Shown here in pieces: positions 51,911 to 63,074 of a stretch of DNA of 64,000 nt. The stretch is from Clostridia bacterium (GTDB lineage: Bacteria > Bacillota > Clostridia > Oscillospirales > CAG-272). The position numbers and the translations under genes were made by a program. Position 1 is the stretch's first letter, and the number at the start of each line of letters is the position of its first letter. The notes under the pieces are model-generated. The model had not been told where the DNA came from and ran no database searches. It worked only from the letters and a program-made list of their open reading frames with translations. The DNA lies in assembly GCA_017942005.1 (NCBI GenBank), contig JAGAVJ010000021.1, forward strand, positions 116,766 through 180,765. Direction: 5' to 3'.

Positions 51911-54172
51911 ATGAAACACGAACTTCCAAAATTATTGAATTCGCCGCTGTTGCAGACCGATCATTTTCCAACCCGTATGCAGTGCTTTCTCTTCCGCAAC
52001 TGGGAAATGATTGCACCTGCCGTTTTGGCAGAGGTACTCGGCTGTGAGGAGGAGACAGTATTGTCCCTTGCACGTGAAATGGGACTGCCCGTGCCGCCGA
52101 AGGTCAATACAGACTGGATTACCAAAGGCTATATCACGATCATCCGCGCAAACTGGCATCTGTGTACATATGAGCAGATTGCCGCGCTGCTCGGGTGGGA
52201 TTTGCAGCATTTGGCATATGTCCTGCGTGAAGATGATTTTTTATCAGTCAAGCTTGGCAATGCGAAACCGGATGTTCCGCCCATTTCTTATACACCGCTC
52301 ACAGCCGAGCAGCATGAGGAGACCAAAGCCGTCCGGCGCGTGGTTCGAGCGGCGTTGGACGAGCTGCCGCATCACACGGCAGAACCGTTTGACTTTATTC
52401 CGTTTTTTGAAACCATTGGCTGTTATGATGCGCTGCCTGCGTCTTGGAATGCGCCAAAAGCAGCAGGAGCGATATCTGCGGCAAAAGAGGACGGGAACGG
52501 GGAAGCGGCAGCCATGCGGGAAAATAAACGGTTTCAGAACTGTCTTGTGTATTCCTACTGTGCGTTGTACGGCGATACCTTTGCAGACCGCGCCCTGTTG
52601 GATGCATCGTTTCCGGATGCACTGCTCCGTGCGTATCAGTCACTTGGAGTAACCGGGATTTGGACACAGGCGGTATTGTATACGCTGGTACCGTTTCCGT
52701 TTGCACCTTCCATGTCAGAAGGCTATGAAATCCGCCAGGAGAGCATGCGTTACCTTGTAGAAAAACTGAAAAAATATGATTTAAAGCTGTTTTTGTATTT
52801 AAATGAACCGCGTGCTATGCCGCTTTCCTTTTTTGAAGCATATCCGGAGCTGCGCGGACATGTCAAAGAAGAGGAAGGTTATGCGGCATTGTGCGTATCC
52901 ACAAAGGAAGTACAGTCGTATCTCTATCACGCATCAAAGCAGTTAAATGAAGCCGTGGCAGGTCTTGGCGGGTATCTTACCATTACGGCAAGCGAGAATC
53001 TCACAAACTGCTACAGCCATGCAACGCCTGGGACATGCAGCTGTCCGCGCTGTCAGAAACGAAAGCCCTCCGACGTGATTGCAGACGTCAATCGACTGTT
53101 GTATGAGGGGGCGCATGAAGTGAATCCGGATGTAGCAGTACTTGCCTGGAACTGGTCATGGAACGGTCGTGAAAATGATATGACACATCATGTCATTGAT
53201 CAGATACCGCAGGGGGTCGCGGTCATGGCGGTCAGTGAAGAGGGGGTAACAAAAAACATCGGCGGAGTGGAAACCGCAGTCATCGACTATTCGATTTCTG
53301 TAGAAGGTCCCGGCGCCTATGCGCTTGACACCTGGCAGTATGCACATGCGGCGGGAAAACGCGCATATGCAAAGCTGCAGCTTGGTGTAACATGGGAATT
53401 GTCAACCGTTGCGTGTGTACCTGCCTTTGAAAAAACCTGGCGGCATTTGTGCGGCGTTGCAGAAAAGGGTCAGGTGGACGGCATTATGCTTGGTTGGACA
53501 CTTGGCGGCTTTCCGTCTCCGACACTGCGTCTGGCACAGTGCTTTTATCAGAAAACAGAAACGCTTCCGACACTGGACGACCTCTACGAAGCAATGTTTC
53601 CGGGATGTGACCGGAAGGCGGTAACGCATGCGTTTCATCTTTTGTCGGAAGCATATGACGCTTATCCGTTTCATATTGGGTCTGCGTATAACGGCCCCCA
53701 GCAGGTCGGTTCCTCCAATCTGCTGTACCCGCAAAAAACGGGGTATCACGCGACGATGACGGGTATTCCTTACGATGACCTGGACAGCTGGCGTTCCATT
53801 TTCCCACGGGAGGTTTATATCAGTCAAATAAAGAAGCTGTCGGACGGCTGGCATGAGGGAACACTTGCTCTGGAAGCGGCGTCCCGTACCTCAAACGAAG
53901 ATGTACACCTTACGGCGCTCCTGCGCTGGACAAAGGCGGCGGACTGCCACTTCCGTTCCATGTACAACCAGTGTCTGTTTGTGATGCGCAGGGAAGAAGG
54001 AATGGTCGATACGGCAATTGCTGCGGAGGAAGCCGCACTGGCAGCGGAACTTTTGAATCTCACAGCTGTGGATTCCACCATCGGCTACGAGTCTGCAAAC
54101 CACTATTTTTACCATAAAAATCATCTGCTTGAAAAGCTTGTGAACTGTGATTATATCATGCGCAGTTATTGA
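51911..54172 (+). CDS. large cytoplasmic protein, possible glycoside-hydrolase-like barrel
   Basis: 753 residues, no signal peptide or membrane part. The first 110 residues contain two possible helix-turn-helix-like segments (LAEVLGCEEETVLSLAREMG and QIAALLGWDLQHLAYVLRED). The middle looks like a TIM barrel: YGDTFADRALL, GVTGIWTQAVLY, YDLKLFLYLNEPRAMPL, ITASENLTNCY, then TCSCPRCQKRKPSD with a possible zinc site and VAVLAWNWSWNG. Such features recall uncharacterised glycoside hydrolases of the GH20/DUF4838 kind, but I cannot assign a family. It is followed 17 bases later by xpt, so they share a transcript. Confidence 0.6.
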   Translation: MKHELPKLLNSPLLQTDHFPTRMQCFLFRNWEMIAPAVLAEVLGCEEETVLSLAREMGLPVPPKVNTDWITKGYITIIRANWHLCTYEQIAALLGWDLQHLAYVLREDDFLSVKLGNAKPDVPPISYTPLTAEQHEETKAVRRVVRAALDELPHHTAEPFDFIPFFETIGCYDALPASWNAPKAAGAISAAKEDGNGEAAAMRENKRFQNCLVYSYCALYGDTFADRALLDASFPDALLRAYQSLGVTGIWTQAVLYTLVPFPFAPSMSEGYEIRQESMRYLVEKLKKYDLKLFLYLNEPRAMPLSFFEAYPELRGHVKEEEGYAALCVSTKEVQSYLYHASKQLNEAVAGLGGYLTITASENLTNCYSHATPGTCSCPRCQKRKPSDVIADVNRLLYEGAHEVNPDVAVLAWNWSWNGRENDMTHHVIDQIPQGVAVMAVSEEGVTKNIGGVETAVIDYSISVEGPGAYALDTWQYAHAAGKRAYAKLQLGVTWELSTVACVPAFEKTWRHLCGVAEKGQVDGIMLGWTLGGFPSPTLRLAQCFYQKTETLPTLDDLYEAMFPGCDRKAVTHAFHLLSEAYDAYPFHIGSAYNGPQQVGSSNLLYPQKTGYHATMTGIPYDDLDSWRSIFPREVYISQIKKLSDGWHEGTLALEAASRTSNEDVHLTALLRWTKAADCHFRSMYNQCLFVMRREEGMVDTAIAAEEAALAAELLNLTAVDSTIGYESANHYFYHKNHLLEKLVNCDYIMRSY

Positions 54173-54189
54173 AAGGACATTTTTGCATT

Positions 54190-54768
54190 ATGAAATATCT
54201 GGAAGACCGCATCCGTGATGAGGGAAAAATTTTACCGGGAGATGTATTGAAGGTTGGTCACTTTGTCAACCAGCAAATTGATATCAAGTTACTGGCAGAA
54301 ATGGCACGGGAGCTGCATCGCCTTTATGCCAGGGACGGTGTGACCAAGATTCTGACCATTGAGGCATCCGGGATTGCGCTGGCTGCGGCTGTTGCACTGG
54401 ACATGCAGGTACCGCTGGTGTTTGCCAAAAAGGGAACATCTGCAAATGTCGCAGGGGAAGTATACACAGCAAAGGTTTATTCTTATACGCATAACCGTAC
54501 CTATGACGTGATTGTGCCAAAGGAATACCTAAAAGCCGAAGATCGTGTGCTGATTGTCGACGATTTTCTCGCACAGGGGAACGCGCTGTGCGGGTTGATT
54601 GAGATTATCCATGCTTCCGGCGCATCCATTGCAGGCTGCGGTATTATCATTGAAAAAGGATTCCAGCCGGGCGGAAAGCTTTTGCGGGAGAGGGGAATCC
54701 GTGTGGAATCGCTTGCCATTATAGAATCTATGAACGGTGAAACCGGGGAAATTACATTCCGTACATAA
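54190..54768 (+). CDS. xpt: xanthine phosphoribosyltransferase
   Basis: 192 residues. Typical start MKYLEDRIRDEGKILPGDVL, then KVGHFVNQQID, the PRPP-binding loop VLIVDDFLAQGNALCGLI and KKGTSANV. It salvages xanthine with PRPP to XMP. ATG 54190 lies after AAAGGA (12 bases); the earlier frame is rejected. It has no purine riboswitch of its own; it depends on the promoter of the unassigned gene upstream, or on one inside it. Confidence 0.95.
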   Translation: MKYLEDRIRDEGKILPGDVLKVGHFVNQQIDIKLLAEMARELHRLYARDGVTKILTIEASGIALAAAVALDMQVPLVFAKKGTSANVAGEVYTAKVYSYTHNRTYDVIVPKEYLKAEDRVLIVDDFLAQGNALCGLIEIIHASGASIAGCGIIIEKGFQPGGKLLRERGIRVESLAIIESMNGETGEITFRT

Positions 54769-54769
54769 T

Positions 54770-54848
54770 AAAAAATAACATGGGTTCGATGAGGAGGCGC
54801 TTTTTGAAAAAGCGCCTCCTCAAACTCCACCGCAAAAACTTTTTAACA
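54770..54848 (+). repeat. dispersed hairpin element, copy 6
   Basis: Left flank AAAATAACATGGGTTCGATG, stem GAGGAGGCGCTTTTT with AAAAAGCGCCTCCTC, right flank AAACTCCACCGCAAAAACTT. It lies just after the xpt stop codon and could act as its terminator. Confidence 0.85.
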
Positions 54849-54916
54849 GAAATATTAATAAATTGCGCATAATAAAACAATGCTTTCTGGACAATTTTTA
54901 TTAATTTTATCTATAT

Positions 54917-54999
54917 AAAGTTTTTGGAAAAGGGTTTGGGGAAAATCTTTTTTTCAAAAAAGTTTTCCCCATAAATCATCGAATTCACGTTATTTTACA
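54917..54999 (-). repeat. dispersed hairpin element, copy 7
   Basis: Minus strand: left flank AAAATAACGTGAATTCGATG, stem GGGGAAAACTTTTTT with AAAAAAAGATTTTCCCC, right flank AAACCCTTTTCCAAAAACTT. It begins within the stop codon of the GH123-like gene and faces copy 6, tail to tail. Confidence 0.85.
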
Positions 55000-56737
55000 G
55001 TTTGGAGAGGAGATATTCCCACACGGCTTCATAGTCTGCCATATCACAGGAGATACTGTCCGTTTTTTCTTCGTGTGCAATCAGCTTTGTGGGGTCTTTT
55101 TCCCGCAGAACAAGGCTGAGCGCGTGATCATATACATCCTGCATGCCGCGCTTTTTGACTTCTTCCATAAGAACAAAGAACTGAATGCCGCGGCGCAGTG
55201 CATACCAGCGAAGAGAAAGCAGCGGCGTTCCGTCCGCAGAAGGATAAACAAAGTAGGAATCTCCGGCATTCCATGTGCCGACAATGGCGTTGTCACGCGG
55301 GTGATCATTCCAGACGGTGTAGTCCCAACGCAAAAAACCGCTGAAATGGTGGTAGGACGCGAATATGCAGAGAAAATAGCTTTCGACAAGCTCACTTTTT
55401 AAGAACATATTCGGATAGTCCGGTTCGCAGCAGACATAATGCAGAAACCGCTTGTCCGGATGTGCCTTGATGGCCGCCTGCATTTCCTCACAGCGGTTTG
55501 ACGCCGCTATGATGTCGTAAATAAAATCGTCTGTCAGGGCAGAGAATGCATCGACAAATTCGATTTGATCACATGCGGTTTTACAGCGGAATTGCGGCGC
55601 AGCTTTGTGCATACGCTCTAGGCTTTCTTTGAATGGCTCCAGATCATGTGGTTCATCGGCGGAAAGGCGTACCTTTGCTATTTGATTGGTATGTACAAAA
55701 TATTGCTCCAGTGAATGGATGTAGTCGTCTACCTCACAGCCGTTTTTCATATACCGATAGGTACCGGATGCTTCATCCAGATAACGAATGCGCATCAAAT
55801 CCGGATAATCACGGACAATTTTGCCATGAAAACGGTTGCCTGTATTCCAGACGCCGACAAGACCGAAAATCGAAATGGTTTCGTCAATGCCGTATTTTGC
55901 GCAAAGATCGATATATCGCTGCATTGCAGTATAATCATAAAGAAACGTACCGTCTTTTTTCTTTGTCACTCCAATGATGGAATATTCATATAAATTGGTC
56001 CCCTCCGGCATGCCGGAACAATACTGACCGTTCCATGGGATTTCTGATGCGACGATGGTGACGCTTTTTGCGCCGAGTGCACCGAGAGAACGGATATAGT
56101 TTTCAAGAATCGCAAAATGCGCGTTGCTCCACAGCGGGACTTCGTATTTCCGTGCAATATTGGAGGAATGCTGCCAGAGGTCCAGATGAAACCCGTTTTT
56201 GCGATTGTCAGGAAAACAGAATGCATATACCTGAATGGTAAAGAAAATATCACAGTCTTCCATGCGGAATTCATCGTCGAATGCGCGATTGCAGAAAAAG
56301 TGAAGGGTTCCGGAATAGCTACCGGGCGGGGTATCAGAAGGGATATGTACGGTGCAGTAGAGCTGTGCCACGGTATCTGCTGCAATTTCTCTTACCGTCT
56401 CGTGCAGTACGGCATCTGCACGGTAGGTGCCGTCGTTGATTTGATGCATGGCGGTGTGCGAAATTGTCAGCGGGAACGGAAACGATGTATCGCATGCCAC
56501 ACGAACAGTCGGTAGGGCAACGTTTTGCGAAAACCACGGCGCGGTATCGGTCTGAAGCGCGAATGCCTCGTTTGCAGATACCAAGAGACTGAATGCCGCA
56601 TGATCATTTCTGCCGGAAGCGATGCGGATATCAGAGCCTGCATTGGTCAGCGAAAGGCCTGTCTTTTGATTTTCATCAGCTGACAGCTTGAAAGACGGAA
56701 ATGTAACTGTTGTACGAAGTGTAAAACCGGAATTCAT
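54995..56737 (-). CDS. GH123-like (formerly DUF4091) glycoside hydrolase
   Basis: 580 residues from ATG 56737, with GGGAGA eight bases before it. No signal peptide. N-terminal beta-sandwich, then the barrel with SVTIVASEIPWNGQYCSGM, ETISIFGLVGVW, VRLSADEPHDLEPF (adjacent Asp-Glu as in the GH123 catalytic pair) and GFLRWDYTVWNDHPRDN, GDSYFVYPSADGTPLLSLRW, which is the DUF4091 hallmark. GH123 enzymes cleave beta-N-acetylgalactosaminides with substrate assistance. The gene is preceded by a 29-residue open frame ending in ATGA at this start, and by an SD-hairpin-AUG element. Confidence 0.83.
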   Translation of the reverse strand: MNSGFTLRTTVTFPSFKLSADENQKTGLSLTNAGSDIRIASGRNDHAAFSLLVSANEAFALQTDTAPWFSQNVALPTVRVACDTSFPFPLTISHTAMHQINDGTYRADAVLHETVREIAADTVAQLYCTVHIPSDTPPGSYSGTLHFFCNRAFDDEFRMEDCDIFFTIQVYAFCFPDNRKNGFHLDLWQHSSNIARKYEVPLWSNAHFAILENYIRSLGALGAKSVTIVASEIPWNGQYCSGMPEGTNLYEYSIIGVTKKKDGTFLYDYTAMQRYIDLCAKYGIDETISIFGLVGVWNTGNRFHGKIVRDYPDLMRIRYLDEASGTYRYMKNGCEVDDYIHSLEQYFVHTNQIAKVRLSADEPHDLEPFKESLERMHKAAPQFRCKTACDQIEFVDAFSALTDDFIYDIIAASNRCEEMQAAIKAHPDKRFLHYVCCEPDYPNMFLKSELVESYFLCIFASYHHFSGFLRWDYTVWNDHPRDNAIVGTWNAGDSYFVYPSADGTPLLSLRWYALRRGIQFFVLMEEVKKRGMQDVYDHALSLVLREKDPTKLIAHEEKTDSISCDMADYEAVWEYLLSKL

Positions 56738-56823
56738 TGAAATTTCTCCCAAGACGAAAAAATTTTGAAGGGGAGTCCAAACGTGTGACATTGGACAACG
56801 TCTCGCGTCATTTTTATGACCAT
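56734..56823 (-). CDS. 29-residue upstream open frame coupled to the GH123-like gene
   Basis: From ATG 56823 the frame reads MVIKMTRDVVQCHTFG and on to KFQ, and its TGA overlaps the ATG of the GH123-like gene (ATGA). Its start is that of the SD-hairpin-AUG element. It also contains the GGGAGA ribosome site of the main gene. It resembles a leader peptide; protein function is not expected. Confidence 0.5.
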   Translation of the reverse strand: MVIKMTRDVVQCHTFGLPFKIFSSWEKFQ

Positions 56824-56873
56824 AACTTCGCGAAAGCGAAGTTTTCCTTTCCAATGTGGAATTGTGACGCGCC
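56809..56873 (-). promoter_or_regulatory. SD-hairpin-AUG leader element, copy C
   Basis: Minus strand: GGCGCGTCACAATTCCAC, AAAGGA (56850-56845), hairpin AACTTCGC/GCGAAGTT with loop TTTC (56843-56824), directly followed by ATG GTC ATA AAA ATG. Confidence 0.75.
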
Positions 56874-56917
56874 CGCAGGCGGTTGAGTTACAAAACACGG
56901 TTTGAAAGATTTATCTT

Positions 56918-57553
56918 TCAAACTTGTGCCTTGATTAAATAATAGTCCTGATTGCTTGTCGCTGTTACCTCTATGATATGGAAGCCGACTGCTTCAAGTA
57001 CGGTACATTCTGCTGCAACCGTGAGCGGGGTATCCATGTGCGGGAAACGGTGCGGGTCTTCTGCAAGCATGCGGAAATTCTCCTCCTGCTGTGTCGGCGT
57101 GGGCGCCATTTTATCGGAGCTTACAAACAATCCGCCGGGCTTTAATGCATCGTAGACCTTGCGATACAATACCAGTTTTTCTTCTGGTGAGAAGTGATGC
57201 AGTGCGGAGGTGGAAATCATAGCGTCATAATTTCCTCCAAAATCGGTTTCAAAAAAGTCGCCGATGACAAAGGACACATGATCTGCAAATGGACGCTTTT
57301 TTAGGACGGACAGCATTTCCTCGCTGATATCCGCTGCGGTGACTGCGATATCCGGGAACCGTTCAAACAGAGAAATCAGTTCCATGCCTGTGCCTGCACC
57401 GAGATCAAGTACCGATGAAACGCCATCCGGCAGCGCTGCGGTCAGGGCTTTTTTACTGTCGAGGAATGCGTTGTGGACATCGTCATATCCAACCGTTTTA
57501 CGGTCAAAAAATTCTTTTAAGGTTTGATTACGTTCCTTTAATGTGATGCTCAT
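56918..57553 (-). CDS. class I SAM-dependent methyltransferase
   Basis: 211 residues with the Rossmann motifs: VLDLGAGTGMELISLFE (motif I), AVTAADISEEML (motif II), YDAMISTSALHHF (motif IV-like) and LKPGGLFVSSD. The substrate is unknown; ubiE/small-molecule types look similar. It has its own consensus promoter upstream. The gene downstream is preceded by a 100-base leader with hairpins, so the two may be expressed separately. AAAAGGAGCGAAACGC is the ribosome site. Confidence 0.88.
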   Translation of the reverse strand: MSITLKERNQTLKEFFDRKTVGYDDVHNAFLDSKKALTAALPDGVSSVLDLGAGTGMELISLFERFPDIAVTAADISEEMLSVLKKRPFADHVSFVIGDFFETDFGGNYDAMISTSALHHFSPEEKLVLYRKVYDALKPGGLFVSSDKMAPTPTQQEENFRMLAEDPHRFPHMDTPLTVAAECTVLEAVGFHIIEVTATSNQDYYLIKAQV

Positions 57554-57580
57554 GCGTTTCGCTCCTTTTCGTTTTTTTTT

Positions 57581-57609
57581 ATTATAATATAGTTTTCATT
57601 TTTTGTCAA
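57581..57609 (-). promoter_or_regulatory. SigA promoter of the methyltransferase gene
   Basis: Minus strand: TTGACA (57609-57604), 17-bp spacer, TATAAT (57586-57581). Confidence 0.87.
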
Positions 57610-57671
57610 GAGCGAGTTTCTTTATAATCAGAGTAACCGCGTTTTAAAGAGGAACGAGAGAGGGGGACGCT

Positions 57672-57725
57672 TGAAGGGAACTTTTGAAAAAGTTTCCCTC
57701 AAACTCCCTTCAAAACTTTTTATCG
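57672..57725 (+). repeat. dispersed hairpin element, copy 8
   Basis: GAAGGGAAACTTTTG-like stem: GAGGGAAACTTTTT on one arm and AGGGAACTTTTG on the other, right flank CAAACTCCCTTCAAAACTTTTT. Stem sequence differs from all other copies; the flank is kept. Confidence 0.65.
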
Positions 57726-57738
57726 AGAAAAGAAGAGA

Positions 57739-57766
57739 CTGCTGCAAGTTGAAAACTTGCAGCAGC
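57739..57766 (-). terminator. terminator of groESL
   Basis: CTGCTGCAAGTT pairs with AACTTGCAGCAG; on the minus strand TCTCTTCTTTTCTC follows, a T-rich but interrupted tail. Confidence 0.7.
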
Positions 57767-57808
57767 CAAATTTATACATGTTTGAAAGCTTTAAAAACAG
57801 CGTGCAGA

Positions 57809-59455
<1,647 letters not shown>

Positions 59456-59500
59456 TTATTCTCCTTTGATTCAAATTTATCCGGGAATGCAAGCGCTATA

Positions 59501-59912
<412 letters not shown>

Positions 59913-60112
59913 GTCTTTTTGAAGTAATTAACATATAATTAACAATACATAGCATGTCTGGAAACAATTAGAGGTATTTTATACCCCAGACTGCCGGAAA
60001 AGTGCTATTTGCTGTTTTTCCTTCATACGATCTGAGAGAACACAAAACAGATCCGCCCGATTCCCTTTTTTGGAGGAGCGAGTGTATCTTATAAAAAAGA
60101 GAAAGGGGACGA

Positions 60113-61516
60113 TTGATCATCGGCGGAATATTTTTGATTTTTCTGCTGGCGGCAGGCGGCTATACCGGGTGCCGTCTGAAATGGTTCTGCTTCTGTCATC
60201 CGGTTCTGACAGTCAAACGCTTTTTTTCACCAGGCAGGGAAGATGCGGCAAGAACGCCAGCTGTTGTTTCAGAAAACGAAACATCGTATTCGCCGATGAA
60301 GGCGCTGACGGTTGCTCTTGCAGGGACGCTTGGAGTCGGCAATATCACAGGAGTTGCTGCTGCCATTGCGCTGGGGGGTGCTGGCGCACTGTTCTGGATG
60401 TGGATATCCGCGCTTTGTACAATGCTGATCAAATATGCAGAGGTCTATCTTGCGGTGAAGACGCGGGAGCGCATTGTCAAAGACGGTAAAACAGAATATC
60501 GCGGCGGACCGATGCGGTATTTTCAATATTTCCGGTGCGGCGGCATGCTTGCTTCGGTATTCTGCGGGGTGTGTATTGCAGCGTCCTTTGTGCAGGGGAA
60601 CCTTTTGCAGACAGCAGCGGCAGTTTCCTGCGCGGATGCGGTGTTTGGTCAGCCAAGCAGTCTGACGGCAGGAGTTCTGACCGTATGCGCGGTGCTTCTG
60701 ATTTTCGGGGGACGGCAGAGAATCGCATCTTTTACGGAAAAAATGATACCGCTTATGACAGCGCTGTATTTTGGCATGGGAATGCTCATTCTCTTTCGGA
60801 ATGCAGCGCTTCTTCCGCAAATAGGAAAGGATATCCTGTCATCGGCGTTTTCTGTGAAAGCGCTTGGCGGCGGTGGAATCGGCGGCATATCGATAATTCT
60901 TGCGATGCGTCACGGATGTGCCAAGGGGGTGTTCTCACATGAAGCCGGATGCGGCACGTCTCCCATCTCCCATGCGGGAGCGGATACGGACGATCCGTGC
61001 AGACAGGGTATCCTCGGTATTGCGGAAGTATTTGTCGACACCATTGTATTGTGTACGGTGACAGGACTTGTTTTGCTTGTATCCGGTTTTGGATACGGCG
61101 GGGGGACACAGGGATATGCTTTGGCAGTGATGGATGCGTTTTCGCTGTGGTTTGGCAATGCGGCAAAATGGATTCTTGGGCTATCCATTGTGTTTTATGC
61201 ATTCGCAACGCTTGTCTGCTGGTCCTTTTACGGCACGGAATGCGTGCGGTATTTCTGCCGGAAAGCAAACCGTTCTGTGCGGAAATGGGAAACGCGGTAT
61301 TTGCTTTTCTACAGTATCTGCACCTTTTTTGGCGCATTTGTCAGTGAAGGGGTGCTATGGGGAATGTCAGATGTTTTGACAATGACCATGACTGTGATCA
61401 ATACTGCGGCGGTGTTAGGACTGCTTACCTATGTCAAAACGCCCGGTTTGGACCGCACAGAAACGAAGAAAATACGGAAGATTTCAGATAAAATCCCAGT
61501 GAGCGGAAGCGATTAA
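60113..61516 (+). CDS. sodium:alanine/glycine symporter family (AGCS) protein
   Basis: 467 residues, about ten membrane helices. AGCS features: LAGTLGVGNITGVAAAIALG GAGALFWMW region early on, RGGPMRYF, and GCAKGVFSHEAGCGTSPISH, the signature of the family. It imports small neutral amino acids with Na+. The start is TTG 60113, five bases after AAAGGGG; there is no better ATG. The last four bases overlap the end of the convergent solute-binding protein gene, so the two 3' ends share no terminator space. Confidence 0.9.
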   Translation: MIIGGIFLIFLLAAGGYTGCRLKWFCFCHPVLTVKRFFSPGREDAARTPAVVSENETSYSPMKALTVALAGTLGVGNITGVAAAIALGGAGALFWMWISALCTMLIKYAEVYLAVKTRERIVKDGKTEYRGGPMRYFQYFRCGGMLASVFCGVCIAASFVQGNLLQTAAAVSCADAVFGQPSSLTAGVLTVCAVLLIFGGRQRIASFTEKMIPLMTALYFGMGMLILFRNAALLPQIGKDILSSAFSVKALGGGGIGGISIILAMRHGCAKGVFSHEAGCGTSPISHAGADTDDPCRQGILGIAEVFVDTIVLCTVTGLVLLVSGFGYGGGTQGYALAVMDAFSLWFGNAAKWILGLSIVFYAFATLVCWSFYGTECVRYFCRKANRSVRKWETRYLLFYSICTFFGAFVSEGVLWGMSDVLTMTMTVINTAAVLGLLTYVKTPGLDRTETKKIRKISDKIPVSGSD

Positions 61517-63015
61517 TCCAACCGCGCCGCAAATTCTTCGTAAGATTTCATAATGCCTGCCAGTTCGCTTTCAATGGCTTTTTTTGCGCCCGCGTATGCG
61601 GATGTGATTTCTGCGGTGCCAAGCTTGCTTGTAAAGACTTCATTGATGGGTCTGTAGGAAGCGAGGTTTAATGTACAGGACAGCTCTATGGTAATATTGG
61701 AAAAGATTTCATCCATGATCAGTGCGGACTGTTCATCACGGGCGCCCTTCATACGCAGGACATTGTCATAAACGGCAGGCTTGATATAGTCATATCCATA
61801 TGCGACCATGGCATCTGTCAGAGTACCGATCATATCAAGCTTTTCACCTGTTGCCGTAATCGGAATCGCCGGTGCGGCGTTGATCCACGGCTGGCTGAAG
61901 CCGATATAGCGTTCCTGCTCTTCCGTGTATTTTGGCATTGGAAGAATACCGTAGTCGTAATTTAAATCGCGGTAAGCATCAAGGGAAAATGTACAGGGAT
62001 TGGTAAACAGTGCAGTGCCGTTTGCATAAACGGATTCACCGTCCACATTCCAGCCGTCGTTGAAAACACCCTGCTCTGTAAAGCAGTCGAGTGCATGCTG
62101 GATGAAGCTGATCATCTCTGGATGCTCAAGACCGCAGGCTAAGCTGTTGTTTTTATTTTCCACCAGGCTGTAGCCGGAAGCCAAAAGGAAGCCCTCATGG
62201 CTTTCAAACATAAGACCGATCCGGTCGTCACCCTCAATGTCTCCGTCACCGTCGAGATCCTTGACGGCAAGACGCGCAAACTCCATCATTTTATCAAATG
62301 TCCATTTTCCCTCATGAACCAGCGTGTACATGTCCCCCAAATCCAGTTCACGTGCCATATCCTGGTTGAACATGATGACGTAGACAGAACCGAAATACCG
62401 CGGGGAAATCATACAAGAGGGATAATACATACTGGTACCGATGTATGTATTCTTATTTAATTCCGGCATCCAGTAATCTGCATCCAAATGAATCGTGTCA
62501 ATATAATTGAGCGGATAAATTGCGCCTTGAGACGCCAGACTTTTGGTTGCGGTTGCGTGATCTAAAATGACCAGCTGGTAAGCATCGTCGCCTGCCAGAA
62601 TGCTTTGCGCCAGCTTCTGCGCAATTTGTCCGGTACTGTTTGTGTCGTCACAGGTATAGTTTACATTGACATTGTAATTCTCTTCAAGAAAACGGTCGCG
62701 GGCGAACAGCGCGTCATTGATGACCTCACCGGTTTCTTTTTCCGCATAATTTTGAAGTATGGACATATTCATACCGTTGACTGTATTGCTGGTATAAATA
62801 TTGAATTCCGCACCGCCATAATCAACGTATTTGAGCAGTGAGGAATACGGCTGATCCTTTTCGGTTACAGACTCTGCGGCGGCAGCGGTGGTTTCCTCTG
62901 CACTGGATGTATCGGCGGCGGAAACATCATCTGTTTGTTCGTTGCACGCCATTAGCGCACCGGCAATCAAGGATGCGCACAATAGGGTGAGGGGAAGTAC
63001 TTTTGAGTTTTTCAT
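61513..63015 (-). CDS. extracellular solute-binding lipoprotein (sugar-type ABC transporter)
   Basis: 500 residues. Lipoprotein signal with lipobox LMAC (Cys24), an Asp/Ser/Thr/Glu-rich linker and a two-lobe binding fold (LVILDHATATKSLASQGAIY, VYVIMFNQDMARELDL, WTFDKMMEFARLA). DLDGDGDIEGDD in the middle looks like an EF-hand-type calcium loop. It should capture an oligosaccharide for import, but no permease or ATPase genes are beside it; they may be elsewhere. AAAGGAGAA precedes ATG 63015. Monocistronic with a consensus promoter. Confidence 0.9.
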   Translation of the reverse strand: MKNSKVLPLTLLCASLIAGALMACNEQTDDVSAADTSSAEETTAAAAESVTEKDQPYSSLLKYVDYGGAEFNIYTSNTVNGMNMSILQNYAEKETGEVINDALFARDRFLEENYNVNVNYTCDDTNSTGQIAQKLAQSILAGDDAYQLVILDHATATKSLASQGAIYPLNYIDTIHLDADYWMPELNKNTYIGTSMYYPSCMISPRYFGSVYVIMFNQDMARELDLGDMYTLVHEGKWTFDKMMEFARLAVKDLDGDGDIEGDDRIGLMFESHEGFLLASGYSLVENKNNSLACGLEHPEMISFIQHALDCFTEQGVFNDGWNVDGESVYANGTALFTNPCTFSLDAYRDLNYDYGILPMPKYTEEQERYIGFSQPWINAAPAIPITATGEKLDMIGTLTDAMVAYGYDYIKPAVYDNVLRMKGARDEQSALIMDEIFSNITIELSCTLNLASYRPINEVFTSKLGTAEITSAYAGAKKAIESELAGIMKSYEEFAARLD

Positions 63016-63074
63016 ATGCAGAAGGTTCTCCTTTAAATCATAAAAATTCGACGGGACATGGTTTGGTTGTTCGT

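Larger units (their letters stand above)
57554..57808. other. intergenic region between the methyltransferase and groEL
   Basis: Holds the methyltransferase promoter (57581-57609, minus), dispersed hairpin copy 8 (57672-57725) and the groEL terminator (57739-57766). Confidence 0.7.

Noticed and set aside
54169..54190. Purine riboswitch before xpt
   Set aside because: Only 17 bases separate xpt from the preceding gene, and no aptamer core is seen in the promoter region before that gene.
60070..60489. Plus-strand frame starting MEERVYLIKK
   Set aside because: It overlaps the AGCS symporter in another frame and resembles no family; TTG 60113 with AAAGGGG explains the region.
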